Shown: positions 46,979 to 54,779 of the stretch, piece by piece | Layout of the letters: the number at the start of each line of letters is the position of its first letter | How positions within the stretch are numbered: the stretch's first letter is position 1 | Assembly (NCBI RefSeq): GCF_000499525.1 | Contig: NZ_HG529369.1 | Coordinates: forward strand, 1-62,004 | Reading direction: 5' to 3' | Source of the DNA: Faecalimicrobium dakarense | GTDB lineage: Bacteria; Bacillota; Clostridia; Peptostreptococcales; Peptostreptococcaceae | Length of the DNA: 62,004 nt | Notes under the pieces: generated by a model | Told to the model about the DNA's origin: nothing | What the model saw: only the letters and a program-made list of their open reading frames with translations | The model's database searches: none | Translations under genes and position numbers: made by a program

Positions 46979-47573
46979 ACCATTTCTCCTTCATGTATTT
47001 TATAAAATTATATACTTTTTCTTTAAGCTCTATAATACTCCCCGAATTATCTATTATAAAGTCTCCATATTTAATTTTTTCTTCTTGCTTCATTTGAGAT
47101 TTTATTCTACTTAAAGCTTCCTCTTTGCTACAATTATCTCTTTTTTGTATTCTTTGTATCTGAATTTCTTCATCACATGTAACTACTACTAGTTTATCTA
47201 CTATATCTAAATATCCGCCTTCTACTAATAAAGCTGCATCTATCACTATTATATCTTTGTTATTATTTTTGGCTTCATTTATTTTATCTATTATTTTTTC
47301 TTTTATTTTAGGATGAGTTAAACTATTTAGTAAAATAAGTTTTTTATCATTATTAAAAACTATATTTCCTAATGCTTTTCTATTTAAAGTTTGGTCACTA
47401 TTTATTATATTTTCACCAAAAGCATCAAATACTTTTTGTAAAAGATCTTTATCTTCAAATATATGCCTCGCTATAATATCTGCATCAACTACATCTATAT
47501 TATTTTCTATTAATATATTGGAAAGGCTGCTTTTACCACAGCCAATATTTCCTGTAAGTCCTAATACCAACAC
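46971..47573 (-). CDS. coaE: Dephospho-CoA kinase
   Basis: CoaE performs the last step of CoA synthesis. The 200-residue product has the P-loop GLTGNIGCGKSSLSN, DADIIARHIF, and the lid/adenine region RIQKRDNCSKEEALSRIKSQM. The polA-coaE order is conserved in clostridia and the gap to polA is 8 bp. Confidence 0.96.
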   Translation of the reverse strand: MLVLGLTGNIGCGKSSLSNILIENNIDVVDADIIARHIFEDKDLLQKVFDAFGENIINSDQTLNRKALGNIVFNNDKKLILLNSLTHPKIKEKIIDKINEAKNNNKDIIVIDAALLVEGGYLDIVDKLVVVTCDEEIQIQRIQKRDNCSKEEALSRIKSQMKQEEKIKYGDFIIDNSGSIIELKEKVYNFIKYMKEKWCD

Positions 47574-47581
47574 AATATCAC

Positions 47582-49219
47582 CTACTTTGTTTCATACCAA
47601 GATTTACCTACATTTAAGTCTACATCTAAGTTAACATCCATGCTAACTGCATTTTCCATCTCTTCTTTTACAATTGTTCTTACTATGTCAACTTCGTCTT
47701 CTACAGTTTCAACTATAAGCTCATCGTGTACTTGTAATATAAGCTTAGATTTTAAATTTTTCTCTTCTAGCTTTTTATATACATTTACCATTGCTATTTT
47801 TATTATATCAGCTGCACTTCCTTGAATAGGAGCATTCATAGCTGCTCTTTTTCCAGCATTTCTTACCATAAAGTTGCTAGATTTTATTTCTGGTATATAT
47901 CTTCTTCTATTTAATATAGTTGTTACATATCCATCTTCTGAAGCTTTTTCTATAGTATTATCCATAAACTCTTTTATCTTAGAATATTTATTAAAGTATC
48001 CTTCTATATATTCCTTAGCTTGCTTAAGAGGTATATGAAGTTCTTCAGATAAACCAAAATCACTCTTACCATAAACTATACCAAAGTTTACTGCTTTAGC
48101 TGCACTTCTTAACTCACTAGTGACATCTTTAGCATCTATGTTAAATACTTGTGTTGCCGTTTTAGTATGTATATCTTCATTATGTTTAAATGCATCTATC
48201 ATAGTTTCATCTTGACTCATATGAGCTAGTACTCTAAGTTCTACTTGAGAATAATCGGCATCAACTAAATCACATCCATTGTCAGCTATAAATACTTTTC
48301 TTATATTTCTTCCCATTTCAAGCTTTACAGGTATATTTTGAAGATTCGGTTCTGTAGAAGAAATTCTACCTGTCGTAGTTATAGTTTGGTTAAATGATGA
48401 GTGTATTCTACCACTAATAGGATTTATTATAGCTAAAAGACCTTCTACGTAAGTAGAGTTTAATTTTACTATTTGTCTATACTCAGTAATTTTATCAATT
48501 ATAGGACTTTTATCTCTTAATTTATCTAATACCTCTGCATTAGTTGAGTATCCTGTTTTAGTTTTTTTGATTACAGGTAATTCTAATTTCTCAAATAATA
48601 TTACACCTAACTGCTTTGGAGAATTTATATTAAACTTTTCTCCTGCTATTTCATATATCTCTTCTTCTAATATTTTTATTATTTCCTTAAACTCGCTACC
48701 TAGTTCATTTAACTTTTCTCTATCTACCTTTACACCTTCATATTCCATATATCCTAATACTTCTACTAAAGGCATTTCTACATGATAAAATAGTCCATCC
48801 ATATCCATATCATTTAAGCTTTTTTCCATTACAGGCATAGTTTTAGCTACTGTATCTATTATTTGACCAATATACTCACTTAGTTCACTAAATTCTAAAT
48901 CTTGATACTTCTTAGCTTTTACGCCTTTTCCTAATAGCTCTTCACTTGATTTAACTTTTCTAGTTAAATACTTCATAGCTATAGCACTACATTCATATGA
49001 TGTTGATGACGTTGAATCTATAAGATATTCCGCTATTGTTATATCAAAGTTCATATTTTCTAGTTTTATTCCATATGATCTTAAAGCTATATAATCATCT
49101 TTTAGATTATATCCAAATTTGTTAATTTCGTTACTTGAAAATACATCTTTGAATTTATTTATTTCATCTTCATTTATATAATATATATTTTTACCATCAA
49201 TACTCATAAAGACATACAT
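47582..49219 (-). CDS. polA: DNA polymerase I, C-terminal part (polymerase domain)
   Basis: The 545-residue ORF carries a degenerate 3'-5' exonuclease-like region (about 1-130) and the family A polymerase domain. Motif A is DADYSQVELR, motif B RSAAKAVNFGIVYG and motif C QVHDELIVE, all intact. Its ATG shares one base with the stop of the N-terminal ORF (TAATG). No ribosome site precedes it, so it is either re-initiated or an artefact of a frameshift. Adding one A to the A6 run at 49224-49229 gives a single protein of normal DNA polymerase I length. Confidence 0.9.
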   Translation of the reverse strand: MYVFMSIDGKNIYYINEDEINKFKDVFSSNEINKFGYNLKDDYIALRSYGIKLENMNFDITIAEYLIDSTSSTSYECSAIAMKYLTRKVKSSEELLGKGVKAKKYQDLEFSELSEYIGQIIDTVAKTMPVMEKSLNDMDMDGLFYHVEMPLVEVLGYMEYEGVKVDREKLNELGSEFKEIIKILEEEIYEIAGEKFNINSPKQLGVILFEKLELPVIKKTKTGYSTNAEVLDKLRDKSPIIDKITEYRQIVKLNSTYVEGLLAIINPISGRIHSSFNQTITTTGRISSTEPNLQNIPVKLEMGRNIRKVFIADNGCDLVDADYSQVELRVLAHMSQDETMIDAFKHNEDIHTKTATQVFNIDAKDVTSELRSAAKAVNFGIVYGKSDFGLSEELHIPLKQAKEYIEGYFNKYSKIKEFMDNTIEKASEDGYVTTILNRRRYIPEIKSSNFMVRNAGKRAAMNAPIQGSAADIIKIAMVNVYKKLEEKNLKSKLILQVHDELIVETVEDEVDIVRTIVKEEMENAVSMDVNLDVDLNVGKSWYETK

Positions 49220-50244
49220 TATATTTTTTCTAATATGTTACCTTCTCTTTTTACAGTTTTTAATATAACTTTCTTATTTTCATTAATCTGTTTTATAAAT
49301 TCATCTATATTTTCTAACTTATCTATATTAAGTTTAACTTCCTCTTCTTCTTTTTGTTGTCCTCCATCTAAATCAACTAATCTAGATATTAAACTTGTAA
49401 ACCCAAGGTTTCTAAATGCTTCTATAACAGCATCTTTGTCAAACTCTCCATACTCTAAATCTTCTAATTTAAATTCTACTGGAACATCTCTTATAATTGT
49501 AGCAAGTCTTTTACTCATTATAGCTAAGTCTTTATTTTCTTCTATTTTCTTTTTAACACTTCCTTTAAGACTTTCTACATTTTCAATTATTCCTTCTATA
49601 TTAGAAAATTCCTTTATAAGTTTTATACCTGTCTTTTCACCTATACCTGGAACCCCTGGTATATTATCAGATTTATCTCCCATAAGTCCTTTTAAATCTA
49701 TAAATTGAGTAGGCGTCATTTCATACGTTTTCATTACAGATTCAAAATCGTACTCTTCTACTTCTCCTACACCTTTTTTAGTTATTAATGTAGTTGTTTT
49801 ATCTGATGCAAGTTGTATAGCATCTTTATCTCCCGTTACTATGTATACTTTATAGTCGTTGTCCTCTGCCAACTTAGAAACAGTTCCTATTATGTCATCT
49901 GCCTCATAACCATCTATTTCTAATCTGTTTATATTAAATTTATCTAATAGCTCTTTTAATGGTTCAAATTGTACTCTTAACTCATCTGGCATTTTCTTTC
50001 TACCAGCTTTGTATTCATCAAATTCTAAATGCCTAAAAGTCGGTGCTTTTCTATCAAATGCTACACTTATGTGTGTTGGTTTATATGTATCTATTATTTT
50101 AAATAGCATAGTTGTAAATCCATATATAGCATTTGTTTTTAACCCTTCTTTATTGTTCATTTCTGGTAGAGCATAAAATGCTCTGTTTATTATTGAGTTT
50201 CCATCTATTATAATTAATCTTTTGTCCAAGTTTATCACTCCCAT
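49219..50244 (-). CDS. polA: DNA polymerase I, N-terminal part (5' nuclease domain)
   Basis: The 341-residue ORF holds the 5'-3' flap nuclease: IIDGNSIINRAFYALP, FDRKAPTFRH, GYEADDIIGT, VTGDKDAIQLAS and the helix-hairpin-helix GVPGIGEKTGIKLIKEF. The last 40 residues begin the next domain and then stop at the A-run frameshift, so the polymerase part is a separate ORF. RNA primer removal in lagging-strand synthesis needs this domain. Confidence 0.9.
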   Translation of the reverse strand: MGVINLDKRLIIIDGNSIINRAFYALPEMNNKEGLKTNAIYGFTTMLFKIIDTYKPTHISVAFDRKAPTFRHLEFDEYKAGRKKMPDELRVQFEPLKELLDKFNINRLEIDGYEADDIIGTVSKLAEDNDYKVYIVTGDKDAIQLASDKTTTLITKKGVGEVEEYDFESVMKTYEMTPTQFIDLKGLMGDKSDNIPGVPGIGEKTGIKLIKEFSNIEGIIENVESLKGSVKKKIEENKDLAIMSKRLATIIRDVPVEFKLEDLEYGEFDKDAVIEAFRNLGFTSLISRLVDLDGGQQKEEEEVKLNIDKLENIDEFIKQINENKKVILKTVKREGNILEKI

Positions 50245-50378
50245 ATTTTTTCTTATTATTTTATTATATATAAAATATGTTATTATTTAATATTACCATA
50301 TTATTGAGAGTATATTAAGGATTATTATGTTGCAAACGATTTATTTAATTGTTATAATTTATATATGATTATTAAATC

Positions 50379-50464
50379 GCCGGATTGGTGGAATGGCAGA
50401 CGCGACGGACTCAAAATCCGTTGGTTTAAATACCGTATGGGTTCAAGTCCCATATCCGGCACCA
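50379..50464 (+). tRNA. tRNA-Leu(CAA)
   Basis: The acceptor stem GCCGGAT pairs with ATCCGGC and CCA is encoded. The anticodon stem ACGGA/TCCGT holds loop CTCAAAA, giving anticodon CAA (codon UUG). The T arm is ATGGG-TTCAAGT-CCCAT. There is a long variable arm as expected for leucine. The variable arm GGT-TTAAAT-ACC has only 3 bp. The downstream partial copy has GGTA-GCAA-TACC with 4 bp. This suggests the 3' part of the present gene was supplied by the integrated element. Confidence 0.96.
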
Positions 50465-50467
50465 ATA
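50405..50467 (+). repeat. attL: left copy of the tRNA-derived direct repeat
   Basis: Positions 50405-50425 match 58503-58523 exactly. A 3-base difference (TTA versus AGC) follows, then 39 more identical bases (50429-50467). The first block is the anticodon stem-loop, a symmetric sequence suited to tyrosine integrase strand exchange. Confidence 0.9.
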
Positions 50468-50479
50468 CAGTATTTGCAA

Positions 50480-50513
50480 GGGTTTTAACGTAATTGTTAA
50501 AATCCTTTTTTAT
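50480..50513 (+). terminator. tRNA-Leu terminator supplied by the element
   Basis: GGGTTTTAAC-GTAATT-GTTAAAATCC forms a 10-bp stem followed by a T run. The right end carries a different but equivalent terminator. Confidence 0.85.
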
Positions 50514-50530
50514 TTCTCAAAAATACTCAG

Positions 50531-50540
50531 TCCGTTGTTA
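50531..50540 (+). repeat. Candidate arm-type integrase site, left
   Basis: TCCGTTGTTA here recurs in the same orientation at 58429-58438 near the right end. A partial copy (TCCGTTGT) is at 50626-50633 inside the integrase gene. The positions flanking the core fit arm sites for integrase, but binding is not shown. Confidence 0.35.
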
Positions 50541-50581
50541 TAATTTTTAATACTACTAAAACAAGAAAGTGAGTGTTTTAA

Positions 50582-51574
50582 ATGTCTAAGCCAATGCTAA
50601 AATTAAACAGACCTACTAAAACCAATCCGTTGTACAATTTGTCCGACTCTCTAGTGTCCGACTTCACATTCGATAACTTCTTTGATGTATTCAATAACTT
50701 TATTGAACTAAAAACATTGGAGGGACTGTCTCCTAGAAGTCTAAAGGACTATAAAATACACATGAAATATTTCAGAGATTATATGGAAGAGCAACAACGG
50801 ACTTACTCAATCCGTAGTGTTGAAATTGACACTTTTAGAAGCTACCTTTATTATATGTCACAAGAGAAAAAGTATAAACCCTGTACTATAAATATTAGGC
50901 TTAGGACTATGAGAGCTTATCTCAAGTGGTTATACAAAGAAGGATATCTTTCTGAAGATTTATCTACTAGAATTAAGCTAGTTAAAGAGCCTATAGATAC
51001 AATAATGCCATTAGACAACAGTTCTGTAAGAAAGCTACTTAAGCAACCTGATACTAGTACTTATGTCGGTTTGAGAGACTTAACTATAATGGTTGTTATG
51101 CTCGATTGTGGTATTCGTGTTGGTGAATTGGTTAATCTTAAAGCTTCTGATATAGACTTGAAAGGTAAGGTTATTAATATTAGAAGTGAAATTGCCAAGT
51201 CAAGAACCTTTAGACAAGTACCTTTGTCCTATAAAAGTGTAAAGCTGGTAAAAGAGATAATCTCTATAGTAGGCAACTCTAACACAGAATATCTATTCTC
51301 TAGTGCATATTGCAATAAGCTAAATACCAATCAAGTAATTCACAACTTTAGAAAATATGGACAAGAAGCTAATATAAATCAAAGGTGTACACCCCATGTA
51401 TTACGTCATACTTTTGCTGTATCTTTCCTTAAGAGTGGCGGAGACGTGTTTACTTTGCAAAGAATACTTGGACACAGTACTTTAGAAATGACTAGAAGAT
51501 ATATTCAGCTTACAAGTAACGACTTAATTAGGAAACACAAAGAAGTATCCCATTTAGATAAGCTCTTTAGGTAG
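50582..51574 (+). CDS. Tyrosine recombinase / integrase
   Basis: This enzyme most likely integrates and excises the element at tRNA-Leu. The 330-residue product has a SAM-like core-binding N-terminal domain (about 30-130). The catalytic domain contains Arg179 (GIRVGEL), Lys206, His272-xx-Arg275 (HVLRHTF), His298 (LGHS) and the nucleophile Tyr307. It is XerC/D-like in size, without the long arm-binding domain of lambda Int. It sits next to attL and is transcribed away from the tRNA, behind GAAAGTGAG as a weak ribosome site. Confidence 0.94.
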   Translation: MSKPMLKLNRPTKTNPLYNLSDSLVSDFTFDNFFDVFNNFIELKTLEGLSPRSLKDYKIHMKYFRDYMEEQQRTYSIRSVEIDTFRSYLYYMSQEKKYKPCTINIRLRTMRAYLKWLYKEGYLSEDLSTRIKLVKEPIDTIMPLDNSSVRKLLKQPDTSTYVGLRDLTIMVVMLDCGIRVGELVNLKASDIDLKGKVINIRSEIAKSRTFRQVPLSYKSVKLVKEIISIVGNSNTEYLFSSAYCNKLNTNQVIHNFRKYGQEANINQRCTPHVLRHTFAVSFLKSGGDVFTLQRILGHSTLEMTRRYIQLTSNDLIRKHKEVSHLDKLFR

Positions 51575-51583
51575 TAGCAAATA

Positions 51584-51651
51584 AAAACATACAGTTTAAA
51601 AACGTATTATAATATATACTATTTATTATACGTTTTTGAATTGTATGTTTT
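51584..51651. terminator. Long bidirectional hairpin after the integrase
   Basis: Two arms of about 29 bases (51584-51612 and 51623-51651) pair with three or four mismatches, starting AAAACATACA. It separates the convergent integrase and 370-residue genes. Confidence 0.75.
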
Positions 51652-51685
51652 GTATTATTAATTATTTACTTATTATACTTTAAGT

Positions 51686-52798
51686 TTACATATCTAATTC
51701 CACCTTGTACATATTTGTACATTTAAGGCTTTCAGGTAAACGCATTGCACCTTTATATATTAAAGAAGCTGTTATCTTATCACTATATTTTACATATTCT
51801 TCGCTTGAATGAAGTTCAATCTTCTTAATTTTATAGTGCTTCATACCATTTGTATCAGCTTTTTTAGCTGTTGTGTGCCTTCTTTTACTACTTGTTTTTA
51901 TTGATTTAATCATATTATCATTAAGCTCATTCAAACCTATATTGTTACCTATTTGCTGTAACTCGTTGTACTCTTTCTCAATATCATTGCGATTCCAAGT
52001 TATTTCATAAGCTTTATAGTAAAAGTTAATATTTACTTTTGCTTCTTTTAGCTTTGTCTTTACTAATTTGCTATATATTCCCCAAGCTCTATTTGAAAAT
52101 ATATCTTTATCTGTAGAGAAACCTAGTTCATATTTAGCTTCTTTCTCACAAGCAAGTATTACTTGTTTTTCTTCCTTAGTTGCTTTTCTATATTCAGTAT
52201 GCCTATAGTGCAATATTCGACCATTCTCAACTATTGGAGTATTTAATTCATTATATTGTATATCAATTCTTTCAACCGCAACAGCTGTTACTATATCAAA
52301 CATTAAAAGCGACTCTTTTCTAAGAGCCTTTAAGTTCCTCTCTGTAGTCTCTCTTATTTTTTTATTATTTTCTCCATAAAAATCCGATATATACTCTTTT
52401 GGCACTTCTATTACTTTTGACAACTTATCAATATTTTGTTTCCCTAACTTATAGTTTTTGTTAACTAAATTCATAGCTTCATACAGTGACCCTTTTGAAA
52501 TCAGTATATTCTCAGAGTTGTCATTATGTAGCATACTTATCATAAGTTTCCTAAAATCTACTTTATACTTCACATTATTTCCACCACGATTCTCTGATTT
52601 AACCTTAGTTACTTCATATATTTCATTAATAATGTACTTTCTACCTCGCTTTGTGTAACTAAAATACCTTTCAAATTCTCTGTAGTGCGCCTTTCTACCA
52701 TTTGTATTATTACTTGGCTTTGGCTCTATGCCCAATAGATTACATAGCTCAGTGTAATCTTTCACTGTCATTCCGACCTTTAAACTTGCTGTATTCAT
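51686..52798 (-). CDS. Element-encoded protein of unknown function, probably DNA-binding
   Basis: The 370-residue basic protein is not recognised. The N-terminus (about 10-65) has VKDYTELCNLLGIEPK, then REFERYFSYTKRGRKYIINEIYEV. That Arg/Tyr-rich pattern recurs in Firmicute plasmid and phage proteins ahead of a predicted helix-turn-helix region. The rest is lysine-rich and helical, without a visible enzyme motif. The upstream region has an inverted repeat and CGACCAA repeats, so a replication-initiation or regulatory role is possible. It begins after AGGAG, about 11 bases from the ATG. Confidence 0.7.
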   Translation of the reverse strand: MNTASLKVGMTVKDYTELCNLLGIEPKPSNNTNGRKAHYREFERYFSYTKRGRKYIINEIYEVTKVKSENRGGNNVKYKVDFRKLMISMLHNDNSENILISKGSLYEAMNLVNKNYKLGKQNIDKLSKVIEVPKEYISDFYGENNKKIRETTERNLKALRKESLLMFDIVTAVAVERIDIQYNELNTPIVENGRILHYRHTEYRKATKEEKQVILACEKEAKYELGFSTDKDIFSNRAWGIYSKLVKTKLKEAKVNINFYYKAYEITWNRNDIEKEYNELQQIGNNIGLNELNDNMIKSIKTSSKRRHTTAKKADTNGMKHYKIKKIELHSSEEYVKYSDKITASLIYKGAMRLPESLKCTNMYKVELDM

Positions 52799-52829
52799 TT
52801 GTGCTTACTCTCCTGTTCTTATGATTGGA

Positions 52830-52996
52830 GCAACACACACTATATAGTAATTGTTGACACTCTTTAAAAAAAGTTATAAACTATAGTAGTTGATATAGAG
52901 GTATAAAACCTATTTATTTAACTAACAATAGTAAATATCGTACACATAGAAAGAACGACCAATTCTCTCTACACTACGACCAATAGTGTGTGTTGC
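52830..52996. repeat. 14-bp inverted repeat flanking the unknown gene's promoter region
   Basis: GCAACACACACTAT (52830-52843) and its exact complement ATAGTGTGTGTTGC (52983-52996) enclose 139 bp. CGACCAA occurs at 52956-52962, 52977-52983 and 53032-53038 in one orientation. The arrangement could be protein-binding iterons, a replication origin, or a recombination site. Confidence 0.6.
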
Positions 52997-53018
52997 GAAT
53001 TATATAAATGTTTTTATG

Positions 53019-53675
53019 CTAGACTTGAGTGCGACCAACACTTGAGTCTTTTTCATTTTCAGAGAGTTTATCAAAACTATATTGAAAAACCTCTGCACCC
53101 AATTTTACCATATCCTTAAAAGCTATATTGATTATCTTAGTATCCTTATCATAATCATTTTTATTAATAGATAAATCTATACCATTTTCCAGTAACTCAC
53201 TGGTGGTATACCCCCTATCATCTAACAGCTCCAAAACTCTCTTTCTTAATTCTTGGAACTTATTAACTATGTAGAGCTTCTTACTCCAAGGATTAACACA
53301 TATAAGGCTGTCCGACCTTAAATGATATATATACCCTTCATTATTATTGCTATTACTCGGAACATAAGCTTCTTCACTGTCCTTTTGATAGTGTTTATAG
53401 TCTAATCCTACCTTATCTACTCCGTTCCAACTGTGACTAGCCTTAATATCTGCATAAATAGGTTCTTTGTGCTTATCTAATATCACTACGTCTCCATAAA
53501 GATATTGTATCGTTGGATTATCTAATCTATCATAGCTACATTTAAGCTCGCTAAGTGCCTTCTTTACTATCTGTTCCATTAACTCCCCCTTCTCTTTTGG
53601 TGTTAGTACACTATAATAACCTAGTCTAGTTATTGAGTGCTCATTTACTATTAATACTTTTTCTTTTACTTTCAT
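53019..53675 (-). CDS. PD-(D/E)XK nuclease-like protein
   Basis: The 218-residue product fits the restriction-endonuclease fold: helix-1 glutamates (Glu31 and Glu34 in KGELMEQIVKKA), Asp62 in LYGDVVIL, and the Asp76-x-Lys78 dyad in YADIKAS. The C-terminal half (about 110-200) is alpha/beta without motifs I know. It could be a nuclease of the element's own replication or resolution, or a defence protein. No methylase is nearby, which speaks against a classical restriction enzyme. It has its own promoter at 53775-53803. Confidence 0.6.
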   Translation of the reverse strand: MKVKEKVLIVNEHSITRLGYYSVLTPKEKGELMEQIVKKALSELKCSYDRLDNPTIQYLYGDVVILDKHKEPIYADIKASHSWNGVDKVGLDYKHYQKDSEEAYVPSNSNNNEGYIYHLRSDSLICVNPWSKKLYIVNKFQELRKRVLELLDDRGYTTSELLENGIDLSINKNDYDKDTKIINIAFKDMVKLGAEVFQYSFDKLSENEKDSSVGRTQV

Positions 53676-54386
53676 TAGTTTAACCTTTTAGTGTATTTCT
53701 CCCTCATTAAACACTTATAGAAAACCGCTTTTCTATTAATTTTCTTAGTACGGATTAAAAAAACTAACACCCTAATTATACCATATTGAACGTCCAAAGT
53801 CAAGTTATACCAACAGTTACAAGCATTCTAACACCCTATATTTTACCGTGTGAAATAGTAAAAAAAATATTTTTTAGAAGTGCTTTCTAACCTTCTTGCG
53901 TGCGTGTAGTAACTAACTCCAAACTAGAAAATATATACCCCCTCACTCGATGAAAGTCCCCCCACTCCTTTGCTCTATGTAGTTCTATGTGTAACTAAAT
54001 ATGATACCGTAAAACTCTTATAACTAAGGACTAGAAGCTGATTTCGCAGCCAAAACTAGTCAACCGCTCGGAGACAAATATTTTCTATGTGGATATATTA
54101 ACTACAATACATTCTACAAGCTCTCACAATAGCTCTCATAACTTCCTATCTACACTCTGTAAGCATTACAATACCTCACTTGTGAGTCTAAATCAACCAG
54201 CTCAACTGTAGCCATTCTGAGCTTCCATTTTTCCACTTCCGGTAAATTTGCACATAGAGTTCGCTCGAAGTTCTTACAGTGGCTTCTATGAGGTCACAGA
54301 TACCTTTATGAGTAAATTTCCCTCTCGTTGTAAAATCAGAGTTTTAATAATTAATTTCGTCATCTCATATAACCTTAAAATAAAAA
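53676..54386. other. Long noncoding stretch of the element with hairpins and C-tracts
   Basis: About 710 bp lack a supportable gene; short frames are interrupted. Notable content: the promoter at 53775-53803 between two CTAACACCCTA direct repeats (53764-53774, 53828-53838). A hairpin ATAGAAAA/TTTTCTAT lies at 53717-53736 and C-tracts with ACTC/CACTC repeats at 53938-53968. There is a nested hairpin at about 54029-54061 (GACTAG...CTAGTC around GCTG...CAGC) and an AGCTCA...TGAGCT pair at 54200-54224. It may hold an origin, a transfer site or an RNA, or be decayed coding sequence. Confidence 0.5.
53775..53803 (-). promoter_or_regulatory. Promoter of the PD-(D/E)XK gene
   Basis: TTGACT and TATAAT are 17 bp apart on the minus strand, giving a leader of about 95 nt. 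The flanking CTAACACCCTA repeats may be operator sites. Confidence 0.7.
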
Positions 54387-54408
54387 CACTCATAATTAAA
54401 AATGAGTG
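54387..54408 (-). terminator. Terminator of the DUF1413-like gene
   Basis: CACTCAT and ATGAGTG pair around an 8-nt loop; T-rich sequence follows on the minus strand. Confidence 0.8.
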
Positions 54409-54418
54409 CTTAACTTAT

Positions 54419-54646
54419 CTAATTCTTTTGATATTTCTGTTGGTTAGAAGTTGTTTTGTCTAAAACAGAAATATTTAAACTCGGATTATTTTGTATATGG
54501 CTTAAAAATATTGTACCAAGATTAAGTCTCACTGCCCTATCTAACCTTTTCCATTCATATCCTTTAAATAGTTCCTTAACTAGAAATACCTCACCAGAGT
54601 TAAGGTTAGACAATTCATTTATAGCTTGTTGTAAAAGTGGATTCAT
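54419..54646 (-). CDS. DUF1413-type small protein
   Basis: The 75-residue product (MNPLLQQAINELSNLNSGEVFLVKELFKGYEWKRL...RLNLGTIFLSHI...TSNQQKYQ) matches my recall of DUF1413 proteins found in Firmicute plasmids and phages; their function is unknown. The ATG at 54646 has a perfect TAGGAGG upstream. The longer frame starting at 54724 runs through the promoter and is not used. Expression looks tightly controlled by the operator just upstream. Confidence 0.75.
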   Translation of the reverse strand: MNPLLQQAINELSNLNSGEVFLVKELFKGYEWKRLDRAVRLNLGTIFLSHIQNNPSLNISVLDKTTSNQQKYQKN

Positions 54647-54678
54647 TTTAAAACCTCCTATAATTATTATTAATATAC

Positions 54679-54731
54679 TTGTTAACAACATTGTTAACAT
54701 TATTATATACAACGTTGTTAACAAGTGTCAA
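54679..54731 (-). promoter_or_regulatory. Promoter with three palindromic operators
   Basis: TTGACA (54726-54731) and TATAAT (54702-54707) are 18 bp apart on the minus strand. The palindrome TTGTTAACAA lies at 54679-54688 and 54715-54724, and TTGTTAACAT at 54691-54700. The spacing is 12 and 24 bp, so one copy is in the promoter spacer and two are just downstream of -10. This is a clear repressor-site array; the repressor is not identified. Confidence 0.75.
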
Positions 54732-54779
54732 TGTATATTTACATAAAAAGCATTAAAAAAGGACTCTTATCAAGTCCCT

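Noticed and set aside
54248-54463. A 71-codon plus-strand ORF in the element
   Set aside because: It has no ribosome-binding site, runs through the terminator of the DUF1413-type gene, and overlaps that gene antisense.
54647-54724. N-terminal extension of the DUF1413-type ORF giving a membrane-like start
   Set aside because: The extension covers the promoter and operators, and a perfect TAGGAGG precedes the internal ATG at 54646.
54679-54724. Rex redox-repressor sites
   Set aside because: The Rex consensus needs TTGTTAA and TTAACAA half-sites separated by four bases; here the halves overlap as a 10-bp palindrome.
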